Positions 7,843 to 15,313 of a stretch of 64,000 nt of DNA are shown here, piece after piece. The notes beneath the pieces are model-generated. The model searched no databases. It was not told the origin of the DNA and saw only the letters and a program-made list of their open reading frames with translations. The stretch's first letter is position 1; each line of letters begins with the position of its first letter. Origin of the DNA: Streptomyces sp. Y2F8-2 (GTDB taxonomy: Bacteria > Actinomycetota > Actinomycetes > Streptomycetales > Streptomycetaceae); NCBI RefSeq assembly GCF_014905555.1, contig NZ_BNGS01000005.1, positions 558,001-622,000 on the forward strand, written 5' to 3'. The position numbers and the translations under genes were made by a program.

Positions 7843-8604
7843 TCAGCTGTTCCAGCTCTCGTCGTACGGGTCGCCGGGGGTCGCGACGGGCTTCGCCTGT
7901 ATGACGTCGAGGTAGGGGATGATCCCGCCGTTGACGGGGTCCTTGGTGCGCTTCGCGGTGTAGGTGCCGGTGACGTCGAGCCAGGAGTCCGGCTGCAGGA
8001 CGGGCGGCAGCTTGCCGGTCAGGCCGATCTTGACCGGCTGGGCGTCGGCGGCGCAGCAGTTGAGGGCCATGCGGACCAGGTAGGGCGTCCCCGTGTGGTC
8101 CAGGGCGACGAACCCGGTGATCTCCACCTTCCGGCCGCCGAGGGAGCGTCCGTGGCCGTACGCCGCGCGGCCCGCGTAGTCCACCAGGCCGAGCCTGACC
8201 GGGTCGCCGGACGGCAGGGCCGGATAGGCCAGGGGCTGCTGGAGGGCCGTACCGGAGCGCACGGCGCTGTAGGAGCCGAGCGCGGGCGGGGCGACCAGGA
8301 TGAGCGCGAACAGGGGGAGCACGAGGAGCCAGGAGATCCGCGGCTCGCGGTGGGCGTGGCCGTCTTCGTGCTCGTCGTCTTCGTCGTGCGCCTCGCCGCC
8401 GCCGGGAACCTTCCGGGCCGCCCGCGCTCGGCGCAGCTCGTACCAGAAGGTGGCGGCCGCCGCCACGATCAGGACGACGCCGGCCGCGAGCAGCAGCGGC
8501 TGCAGGCCCGCCTTGACGTAGCGCAGGTACAGGCTGGTGGTCCCTGCGTGCAGCAGCGCCCCGCCGACCAGGAACAGGACGGCCGCTTGGGCCTGCCGGT
8601 TCAC
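7843..8604 (-). CDS. TIGR03943 / DUF1980 family putative permease subunit
   Basis: 253 residues from a GTG at 8604. Two N-terminal membrane helices are followed by a charged His/Asp/Glu-rich loop (GEAHDEDDEHEDGHAH), another helix, and an external domain containing the paired cysteines of MALNCCAADAQPVKIGL. This arrangement defines the TIGR03943 family, usually encoded beside a COG0701 permease. The start overlaps the stop of that permease by four bases. The His/Asp/Glu loop suggests metal contact, and homologous pairs in Streptomyces are linked to zinc control (family knowledge). I saw no clear Zur box. Confidence 0.85.
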   Translation of the reverse strand: MNRQAQAAVLFLVGGALLHAGTTSLYLRYVKAGLQPLLLAAGVVLIVAAAATFWYELRRARAARKVPGGGEAHDEDDEHEDGHAHREPRISWLLVLPLFALILVAPPALGSYSAVRSGTALQQPLAYPALPSGDPVRLGLVDYAGRAAYGHGRSLGGRKVEITGFVALDHTGTPYLVRMALNCCAADAQPVKIGLTGKLPPVLQPDSWLDVTGTYTAKRTKDPVNGGIIPYLDVIQAKPVATPGDPYDESWNS

Positions 8605-9614
8605 AGCAGCACCGCCCCGGTCAGGACCGACACCAGGACCGCCAGCGCGAAGGTGGCGGGTGCGAACCGCAGCGCGAAGGAGCGGCCGAAGGTGCCGGCC
8701 TGCATCGCGAACAGCTTCAGGTCGATCATCGGCCCGACCACCAGGAACGCCAGCCGCGCGGTCAGCGAGAACTGCGACAGCGAGGCCGCCACGAACGCGT
8801 CGGCCTCGGAGCAGATGGACAGCAGCACCGCGAGCACGGAGAGCGCGAGGACCGCCACCACCGGGTTGCCGGCCGCCGTCCGCAGCCAGCTCGCAGGGGC
8901 AACGGCCTTGAGGGTCGCCGCGGCCATGGCGCCGACGACCAGGAAGCCCCCGGCGTGCATCACGTCGTGCCGTACGGACCCCCAGAACGCGGCCCCCTTG
9001 CTCTGCCCTTCGTACGACGCCCGGGCCGGCGGCCGCAGCCAGTCGGTGCGGCCGAGCCGCTGCCACAGCCAGCCCATCGTGCACGCCACCAGCAGGCTCG
9101 CCAGGAACCGGGCGAGGACCATCTCCGGGTCACGGGGGAAGGCCACGGCGGTGGCGGTCAGCACGATCGGGTTGATCGCGGGCGCGGACAGCAGGAAGGC
9201 CAGCGCCGCCGCGGGCGTCACCCCCCGGCGGACCAGCGCCCCGGCGACCGGCACCGAGGCGCATTCGCAGCCGGGCAGGACCGCCCCGGCCACCCCGGCG
9301 ACGGGCACCGCGAGGGCGGGCCGCTTCGGCAGCGCGCGGGCGAAGAACGAGGGCGGGACGAACACCGCGAGCGCCGCGGACAGCAGCACGCCGAGCACGA
9401 GGAACGGCAGCGCCTGGACGACCACCGCGAGGAACACGGTCATCCAGCTCTGCATCACCGGCGCACCCAGCGCCCGGCGGATCGGGCCCTGCCCGACGAC
9501 CAGCACGAGCAGCAGCAGGGTCAGGCCGAGGGAGGAGTTGAACTGCCAGCCCTGTGCAGGCTCCTCGTCGTGGCCCCGGTCGACCGGGGCCGGAGGTGCT
9601 TTGACGACGGTCAC
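8601..9614 (-). CDS. COG0701 (DUF318) permease
   Basis: About 337 residues if translation starts at the GTG at 9614, which has GGAGG ten bases upstream; an ATG at 9674 has no ribosome site. The protein has eight or more predicted membrane segments and family motifs such as LPGCECASVPVAGALVRRG near the first third and ICSEADAFVAASLSQF near the end. These conserved Cys, Glu, Asp and Ser residues sit inside the membrane. Members are thought to move metal ions or small charged solutes. It forms an operon with the overlapping TIGR03943 gene. Confidence 0.85.
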   Translation of the reverse strand: MTVVKAPPAPVDRGHDEEPAQGWQFNSSLGLTLLLLVLVVGQGPIRRALGAPVMQSWMTVFLAVVVQALPFLVLGVLLSAALAVFVPPSFFARALPKRPALAVPVAGVAGAVLPGCECASVPVAGALVRRGVTPAAALAFLLSAPAINPIVLTATAVAFPRDPEMVLARFLASLLVACTMGWLWQRLGRTDWLRPPARASYEGQSKGAAFWGSVRHDVMHAGGFLVVGAMAAATLKAVAPASWLRTAAGNPVVAVLALSVLAVLLSICSEADAFVAASLSQFSLTARLAFLVVGPMIDLKLFAMQAGTFGRSFALRFAPATFALAVLVSVLTGAVLL

Positions 9615-9719
9615 GGGCGGGGTACCTCCGGAAAGGAGCGGGCGGCGCGGGGGGCTTCCCCCCTCCCGACCCATACGAAGTCCCGGGCGCGGTGTCTCAC
9701 CGCGGACCCGGGACTTTGC

Positions 9720-9764
9720 CGCTCAATGACCTTCCGCTCGATGACCTTCCGCTCGATGACCTTC
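9720..9764. repeat. Three tandem copies of a 15-bp unit
   Basis: CGCTCRATGACCTTC occurs three times in a row, with one A/G difference in the first copy. It lies between the MprF-like stop and the permease start. No function is apparent; it looks like slippage. Confidence 0.9.
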
Positions 9765-9769
9765 CCCGG

Positions 9770-11611
9770 TCACCGGCCGCTGCTGTACGCCGGTTTCGGC
9801 TGTCCCCCGGCGACCGGGGCGTGCCGGCGGCGGAAGAGGGACGGCAGGCTCGGCACGGTCAGGAAGCCCTCGGCCCGTGCGCTGGCGATACCGATGCGCG
9901 GTATGTCGCGGGTGTTCTCGAACAACAGGAAGCGGGGCTCCCAGACCGGCCGGTACTTGGCGTTGGCCCGGTACAGGGACTCGATCTGCCACCAGCGGGA
10001 GAAGAACGTCAGCACCGAGCGCCACAGCCGCAGTACGGGGCCGGCGCCGAGGCGGGCGCCGCGTTCGAAGACGGCGCGGAACATGGCGAAGTTGAGCGAC
10101 ACCCGCTCGATGCCGAGGTCGCGGGCGCGCAGCAGCAGCTCGATGACCATGAACTCCATCAGGCCGTTCTCGCAGTCGCGGTCGCGGCGCATCAGGTCGA
10201 GGGAGAGGCCGTGCTCCCCCCAGGGGACGAAGCTGAGCACGGCCCGTGGCTCGCCTTCGCTGTCGCGGCACTCCAGCATCATGCAGCACCCGTCGGCGGG
10301 GTCGCCGAGGCGGCCGAGGGCCATGGAGAAGCCGCGCTCGGTGGCGCCGTCGCGCCAGTGGTCGGCCTTCTCGATCAGCTCGGCCATCTCGGACTCGGGG
10401 ATGTCCTCGTGGCGGCGGATCGTCACGGTGTAACCGGCGCGCCGGACCCGGTTGTGCGCCTGCCGCACGACCCGCATCGCGCGTCCCTCGAGGCTGAAGT
10501 CGGCGACCTCCACGATCGCCTCGTCGCCCAGTTCGAGGGCGTCCAGTCCGTGCCGGGCGTAGATCGTGCCGGCCTCTTCACTCGCGCCCATGACGGCGGG
10601 CGTCCAGGCGTGCCTACGGGCCTCCTCCAGCCATTCCTCGATGGCGCCGGGCCAGGCCTCGGGGTCACCGATCGGGTCGCCGGAGGCGAGGGTGACACCG
10701 CCGACCACCCGGTAGGCGATGGCGGCCTTGCCGCTCGGGGACCAGATCACGGCCTTGTCGCGGCGCAGCGCGAAGTAGCCGAGGGAGTCCCGCTCGCCCT
10801 GCTTGGCGAGCAGTGCGCGCAGCCGTCGCTCGTCCTCCTCGCCGAGGAGTTCGCGGCCGCGGGGCGCGCGGAAGCAGGCGTACAGGACGAGGAGGAAGGT
10901 CGCCGCGGTCAGGACGTTGATGGTGATGTCCACCCAGCGGGGGGCGTGCACGTGCTCGATGTGGTCGGCGAGCGGCCCGACGCTGACGCCGCGCAGCAGC
11001 GCGTACACGATCTTGTCCGCGAGGGAGGCCGAGGCCTCGCTGTGCGCCTTGTTGGTGGCGTCCACCAGCAGGGTGCCGATGCCGCCGCTGACGACGATGC
11101 CGCAGGCGGCGACGATCAGCGCCAGCTTGGGGTTGGAGCGGTCGCCCAAGGCCCGGAACTCCTTGCGGCCGAGCAGCAGCGCGGCCACGAACAGGCCGGT
11201 GAGCAGGGCGGAGATCCAGTTGAAGACGTGCCGGTTGTACTGGTGCTGGGTCAGGGCGGCCGCGTAGAGCGCGAGCAGCGGGCCGGCGAGCAGGATGTTC
11301 GCGATCCAGGCCGCCCGCTTGCGGCGCCGCATGACCATGGCCAGGAACAGGGCGAGGACCGCCGAGACCAGTCCGGCGGTGGCCAGGTACGGGGTGAAGA
11401 ACTGACCGCCGTTGTGCTCGTGCACCTCCTTGCGGAAGGGCAGCGAGACGACGGCCACGATGTTCAGCAGGGCCATCAGCCGCAGGTACCAGACCGTGGC
11501 GACGGCCGCCCCGGGGCCGAGGCGCGCGGGCAGGGAGGGACCCTCCCCCGCCGCGCCCTGCGGGCGCCGGGCGCGCTGCTGGACGATCTCTGCTTGCTGC
11601 TGTGGGGGCAC
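9770..11611 (-). CDS. MprF-like protein with phosphatidylglycerol lysyltransferase C-terminal (DUF2156) domain
   Basis: 613 residues from a GTG at 11611, with AAGGTGAG about ten bases upstream. The first 260 residues hold about six to seven membrane helices, fewer than the 14 of full MprF. The rest is a cytosolic double-GNAT domain of the DUF2156 type, with landmarks such as WSPSGKAAIAYRVVGGVTLA, AHNRVRRAGYTV and LNFAMFRAVFERG. Such domains pass an aminoacyl group from tRNA to membrane lipids, altering surface charge and antibiotic resistance. A CCTAC-N5-GTAGG dyad lies 68 bases upstream and recurs before the next gene, suggesting shared repression. Confidence 0.8.
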   Translation of the reverse strand: MPPQQQAEIVQQRARRPQGAAGEGPSLPARLGPGAAVATVWYLRLMALLNIVAVVSLPFRKEVHEHNGGQFFTPYLATAGLVSAVLALFLAMVMRRRKRAAWIANILLAGPLLALYAAALTQHQYNRHVFNWISALLTGLFVAALLLGRKEFRALGDRSNPKLALIVAACGIVVSGGIGTLLVDATNKAHSEASASLADKIVYALLRGVSVGPLADHIEHVHAPRWVDITINVLTAATFLLVLYACFRAPRGRELLGEEDERRLRALLAKQGERDSLGYFALRRDKAVIWSPSGKAAIAYRVVGGVTLASGDPIGDPEAWPGAIEEWLEEARRHAWTPAVMGASEEAGTIYARHGLDALELGDEAIVEVADFSLEGRAMRVVRQAHNRVRRAGYTVTIRRHEDIPESEMAELIEKADHWRDGATERGFSMALGRLGDPADGCCMMLECRDSEGEPRAVLSFVPWGEHGLSLDLMRRDRDCENGLMEFMVIELLLRARDLGIERVSLNFAMFRAVFERGARLGAGPVLRLWRSVLTFFSRWWQIESLYRANAKYRPVWEPRFLLFENTRDIPRIGIASARAEGFLTVPSLPSLFRRRHAPVAGGQPKPAYSSGR

Positions 11612-11678
11612 CGCGATGACTCACCTTGACGAGAGAGAGGCCGGAGCGACCGGCGTGGACGGAAGCACTCGCATCGAC

Positions 11679-11693
11679 CCTACATTTCGTAGG
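11679..11693. promoter_or_regulatory. CCTAC-N5-GTAGG dyad upstream of the MprF-like gene
   Basis: CCTACATTTCGTAGG is a 5-base-arm dyad 68 bases before the GTG of the lysyltransferase-like gene. The TACA half-site resembles BlaI/MecI-class operators. A matching dyad occurs at 12539-12553. Confidence 0.5.
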
Positions 11694-11822
11694 GGTAACG
11701 GTGGCTTTTCCTAGGGTAGGAGTCCGGCAAGGACGATCCGGTTCCCCCCGAACCCGGCAAGGGTGGGGCGGGACGGCCGCCGGGGGGCCGACAGGTTCAC
11801 CCGTACGGGAACCCCTGGAAGT

Positions 11823-12476
11823 CTACGGGGCCACCCAGGGTGCTCTCTTCTCGGCGTGCTCCAGCCCCGCGCGTTCGAGGTTCGCGTGTTCGAGCAGGAA
11901 CGGTATGATCGCCCGCTCCAGCAGGGCGCGCTCCCAGACCTCGCGGGCCCGGCGCACCCGGGGATCGCGGTCCATGGGGTCCTCGCCGTCGTCGCGGCGG
12001 GTCCGGGCGCGGGCCGCCAGAAGCCAGGCGAGGTCCCCGAGGGCCGCTCCCGCCGTCACGACGGCGGCGATCACCCCGGACATCACGAGCCCGTCGCCGA
12101 TGTGCGGGCGCACGGCGAAGGCCCGCAGTCCGAAGCCGCACAGCAGGAACACCCCTGTGGCCGCGGCTCCGAGGCTCGGCACCAGGATCGCGAGCGCCGG
12201 CAGCAGTCTTTTCTGCATACGATCGTCGCCGTCCCCCTCCGGCCTGTCACGGTGGGCTGCCGCGGCCCGCAACGCGAGGTAGTGGCGGTACTCGTCGGCG
12301 GCGATCCCGGCGAGACGGTCGCGCGCCTCCAGCGCCCGCGCACGCAGCTGCTCGCGCGTCGGTCCCGCACCGGTGACGCCGATCGCAGCCGTGATCCCCG
12401 GATGGCCGAGGGCCCGGTCCACCATCCGCTCGAAGATCGGGCCGCCCGCTGGTGACGGCTCCTCGGACTCCCGCAC
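11823..12476 (-). CDS. Hypothetical membrane protein
   Basis: 217 residues from a GTG at 12476; the frame is open to 12536, but the N-terminal extension is Arg/Pro-rich and less likely. The N-terminal third is helical and charged, the centre has two strong hydrophobic segments (LLPALAILVPSLGAAATGVFLL and VMSGVIAAVVTAGAALGDLAWLLA), and the C-terminus is again charged. This is a small integral membrane protein with cytosolic tails. A CCTAC-N5-GTAGG dyad lies about 63 bases upstream. No family was recognised. Confidence 0.6.
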   Translation of the reverse strand: MRESEEPSPAGGPIFERMVDRALGHPGITAAIGVTGAGPTREQLRARALEARDRLAGIAADEYRHYLALRAAAAHRDRPEGDGDDRMQKRLLPALAILVPSLGAAATGVFLLCGFGLRAFAVRPHIGDGLVMSGVIAAVVTAGAALGDLAWLLAARARTRRDDGEDPMDRDPRVRRAREVWERALLERAIIPFLLEHANLERAGLEHAEKRAPWVAP

Positions 12477-12538
12477 AGATCCCCCGATAGGCGCACAACG
12501 GGCCGGCCGATACCGACCGGCGGACGGACGAGCCAAAC

Positions 12539-12553
12539 CCTACAACATGTAGG
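12539..12553. promoter_or_regulatory. CCTAC-N5-GTAGG dyad upstream of the small membrane protein
   Basis: CCTACAACATGTAGG contains a TACA/TGTA core like BlaI/MecI/CopY-class operators. Its spacing to the downstream start (about 63 bases) matches that of the first dyad at 11679-11693 to its own gene. Confidence 0.5.
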
Positions 12554-12620
12554 TCCCGCGGCCGGGGCAGAGTGCGGAGACCGTACATTCCCCGGAGCGG
12601 CGGCCGGCTCGGGCACGTGG

Positions 12621-13424
12621 TCAGTGCTCCTCGGCCGGCTCGGCGTCCAGGCCGGTGCACGCCAGCTTGCCGTCCACCTTGGCGCACGCCTCCACGTCGT
12701 CGGGTGACGTCACGGCGAGCATGGGGCTCGCCGAGCCGCCGGAACCGTCTCCCGGATACGCCGCGGACAGCACGTCCCGCCCCTTGCGGACGGAGATGAC
12801 GCGGGCGTCGGAGGCGTCCGCGTCGACCTCGGCCCAGGCGGTGCCGCAGGTCGCGGAGTACTCGAGGCGCACCGCGTAGGAGGTGTCGCGGACCTTGCTC
12901 TTGGTCTGCGCGTCCCGGTCGCAGGCGGACACGTCGGGCAGCTGCCCCTGGCAGGCGTCGCCCCGGCACCGGGGCGACGCCGCGGCGAGCCGTCCGCCCG
13001 GGGCACCGGAGCGGTCGGAGGCGAGGAGGGCGACGGCCACCGCGGTGACCGTGACGATCAGGGCGACCGCCGACAGCGGCAGCCGGCGCGGCCGGGCGGT
13101 CCGCGGCGGGGGCCCGTCGTGCGGCGGCGTGCCCGCGGGCGGCCGGCGGGCGGCCGCCTCCCACAGGGCCAACGCGGGTGCGGGGTCGGCGCCGGCGAGG
13201 GCGGCGAGCGCCTCGACCGCCGAACGAGGGGGCCGTTGGGCGCCGGTGAGATAGCGGTGCCAGGCGGACTTGCTGTACGGGGTGCGCGCGGCGAGGGCCG
13301 CGAGGCTGAGACCGGTGCGCTCCTTCAGATCGCGCAGCGTGGTCACGAACGCCTCGTCCGTCTGTGCGGGCGGTGCGGCCGAGGGGCCGCAGGGCGCCGC
13401 CGTCCGTGCCGCGCCGGCTTTCAC
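12621..13424 (-). CDS. XRE-type HTH protein with one TM helix and DUF2690 domain
   Basis: 267 residues from a GTG at 13424. Residues about 25-80 form an XRE helix-turn-helix (LKERTGLSLAALAARTPYSKSAWHRYLTG). A Pro-rich linker leads to one membrane helix (LSAVALIVTVTAVAVALLA). The outer domain has the cysteine pattern of DUF2690 (CRGDACQGQLPDVSACDRDAQT...). Such proteins look like membrane-anchored regulators that couple an external cysteine-rich domain to DNA binding; targets are unknown. It is a common Streptomyces family with many paralogs. Confidence 0.85.
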   Translation of the reverse strand: MKAGAARTAAPCGPSAAPPAQTDEAFVTTLRDLKERTGLSLAALAARTPYSKSAWHRYLTGAQRPPRSAVEALAALAGADPAPALALWEAAARRPPAGTPPHDGPPPRTARPRRLPLSAVALIVTVTAVAVALLASDRSGAPGGRLAAASPRCRGDACQGQLPDVSACDRDAQTKSKVRDTSYAVRLEYSATCGTAWAEVDADASDARVISVRKGRDVLSAAYPGDGSGGSASPMLAVTSPDDVEACAKVDGKLACTGLDAEPAEEH

Positions 13425-13584
13425 GGTCTGGATCCTTGGGGCTGTCGCATGACCTGTCCCTCAACACCTAATCCTATTTGGGCTGTTCGCCCTGGTTGGT
13501 GAAATGTGTTCCCGGGGGTGCGGTGCCGCCACACATCGGGACCGGTATGAGAAATGCGAAACGCGAGCCGGAACGGAGCACACC

Positions 13585-13624
13585 GACGGCCTGCCCGGTC
13601 ACGTGCGTGACCGGGCAGGCCGTC
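13585..13624 (-). terminator. Strong GC hairpin terminator for the SH3 gene
   Basis: An 18-base perfect inverted repeat (left arm from GACGGCCTGCCCGGTCAC) with a 4-base loop, 26 bases beyond the stop of the minus-strand SH3-like gene. No U-tract follows. Confidence 0.75.
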
Positions 13625-13650
13625 CCTTGGAGGGGAGAGCGGTCGCGGTG

Positions 13651-14145
13651 TCAGCACCAGGGCAGGGTGCCCCGCATGCGGACGTAGTGGGCGGAGACGT
13701 AACCCTGGTTGCCCGAGAGCTTGTACCAGCGCCGGTTGCCGAAGACGTACGAGCCGTTCTTCTTGCAGACCAGTACGAGGCGGCCGTTGACGTGCGCGTG
13801 GCCGACGACGCGGTGGCGGAAGCCGGGACCGGAGCGGACGTTCAGCCTGGCGTGACGCGTGGCGACGTATCCCACGAGGCGGACGGGGCGCCGGTGGTGG
13901 ACCACGCGCGTGACGTGCCGGGTGTGGCGGACGGGGTGGGAGCACCGTGTGGAGCGGTGCGCGCGGTGCCGGGCCGGGACGTGCCGGGCCGGGGCGGGGA
14001 GCAGGATGTGCGGGCGGTGCGGAACCGTCCGCACGACCGGCGCCGAGGTGGGCCGGCCGCCGTCGGCGGCGACGGCGGCCGTGGGCACCAGCGCGAACAT
14101 CGCGACCGCGGCCACCAGGCCGCTCTGCAGTGTCCGGCGAATCAT
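13651..14145 (-). CDS. Secreted SH3-like domain protein
   Basis: 164 residues from an ATG at 14145, preceded by GGAGGTTCCC. The N-terminus is a clear Sec signal peptide (LVAAVAMFALVPTAAVA, cleavage near AVAAD). A His/Arg-rich basic stretch of about 60 residues follows, then a C-terminal bacterial SH3 domain (RLNVRSGPGFRHRVVGHAHVNGRLVLVCKK...WYKLSGNQGYVSAHYV). SH3b domains usually bind peptidoglycan. The basic, histidine-rich linker is unusual and could bind metal or wall polymers. A strong hairpin downstream indicates a single-gene transcript. Confidence 0.8.
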   Translation of the reverse strand: MIRRTLQSGLVAAVAMFALVPTAAVAADGGRPTSAPVVRTVPHRPHILLPAPARHVPARHRAHRSTRCSHPVRHTRHVTRVVHHRRPVRLVGYVATRHARLNVRSGPGFRHRVVGHAHVNGRLVLVCKKNGSYVFGNRRWYKLSGNQGYVSAHYVRMRGTLPWC

Positions 14146-14649
14146 GGGAACCTCCGTGCTGACGATGCCGATCACGGTCTGCGTGATCTCATGTCGCCCA
14201 GCGTTTCCGTGTGGACGGCCGGGGATTCCGTCCCGTTGTGCCGGGGATGGGGGAAACGTCCCGTGGGACGACCGGAGGCGGCGAGTCACCGCAGCGCGGG
14301 CCGCACACGACGGCGCACGGCAGGGGCGGGGGCCTGCGCGACGCAGGCGTGGCCACGTGCGGACATGTGCGGACGTACGGATGTGGTGGGCGCTCGACCG
14401 TGCAGATGTGCGGACGGTCCCGTCCCAGGCGCGGGGCGGGGCCGTCGTCGAACTACGGGTTGGCTCGTCGTCGGGCCGCCGGGGACCGTCGTCGGGCTAC
14501 CGGGTCGGTGTGTCGTGCGGGGCCGGGGCGTACCCGGCGGGGCGGGTGGCGGAACCCCCGGCCCTGGGTGCGGCTGCGCAGGCGGGTCGCGTAGCCGCAC
14601 AGCTCGGCCGGCGGCACCGTCGCGGTGACCACCGTCGCGCCGGCCCGTG
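14146..14649. other. Intergenic stretch without a recognisable gene
   Basis: About 500 bases between the SH3 gene promoter side and the iolG-like remnant. It contains several short copies of GTGCGGAC (about 14355-14415), which may be slippage. The open frames here are Arg/Pro-rich and look like non-coding GC-rich shadows. Confidence 0.5.
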
Positions 14650-15227
14650 CCGGGGTTCGACTTCGACACCCTGCGCCACCTCAACCCGGGGGCCGCGCCG
14701 GTGGAGGTCTTCGCCTGGGCCGACGCCCTGATCCGTCCCGATTTCAAGGAGCGCGGCCTGCTGGACACGGCCGTCGTCACGATCCGCTTCGACAACGGCG
14801 CCCTCGCCACCGCGGAGGCGAGCTTCCAGGCCGGCTACGGCTACGACGTGCGCGGCGAGGTCCTCGGCTCCGCCGGCATGCTGACGATGGGCGACCTGCG
14901 CCGCACCCATCTGACGACCCACGGACCGGACGGCATCGCCGCCGAGTGCGTCACCTACGACCAGGACCTCTTCCGCGACGCGTACGTCGCGGAGCTGGCC
15001 GACTTCGCCGACAGCGTCCGCACCGCCCGTACCCCGTCGGTCACGGGCGGAGGACGCCCGTGCGGCCCTGACGATCGCGCTCGCGGTCATACGGTCGGTG
15101 GAGAGGGGAGAAGCCCGTACGCATCGCGGAGATCGAGGGTCACGCCGACGCGGACATCACGGGACAGACCGACCCCGTCGACGACGGAGTGGCCGAATTG
15201 AGCAACTCGTCTCTTTTGTCAAGATAA
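14650..15227 (+). pseudogene. Inositol 2-dehydrogenase (Gfo/Idh/MocA) remnant
   Basis: Only the C-terminal half of a Gfo/Idh/MocA dehydrogenase is left; the N-terminal NAD-binding Rossmann domain is missing. It starts within an FDFDTLRHL stretch, equivalent to the family's HDFD motif, and continues through VEVFAWADALI and LDTAVVTIRFDNGALAT to FADSVRTARTPSVTG. Two single-base insertions, at about 15050 (GGCGGAGGAC) and about 15113 (AAGCCCGTA), break the frame. Correcting both restores an ending EIEGHADADITGQTDPVDDG and a TAA at 15225. The carbohydrate ABC operon follows, so an inositol or polyol locus has probably decayed here. Confidence 0.8.
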
Positions 15228-15313
15228 GTTCTAAAATTACGTACGGCATCCAGCCGTTCTCCAACGAGGGCGGCGGAGCACCCAGCGGCGAGCCGGCGAG
15301 GGGAGTGATGCAC

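Noticed and set aside
9720..9764. CRISPR-like or iteron repeats
   Set aside because: Three contiguous 15-bp copies with no spacers and no cas or rep genes nearby.
14340..14420. Regulatory repeat array from repeated GTGCGGAC
   Set aside because: Copies are few, irregularly spaced and in GC-rich sequence; likely chance or slippage.
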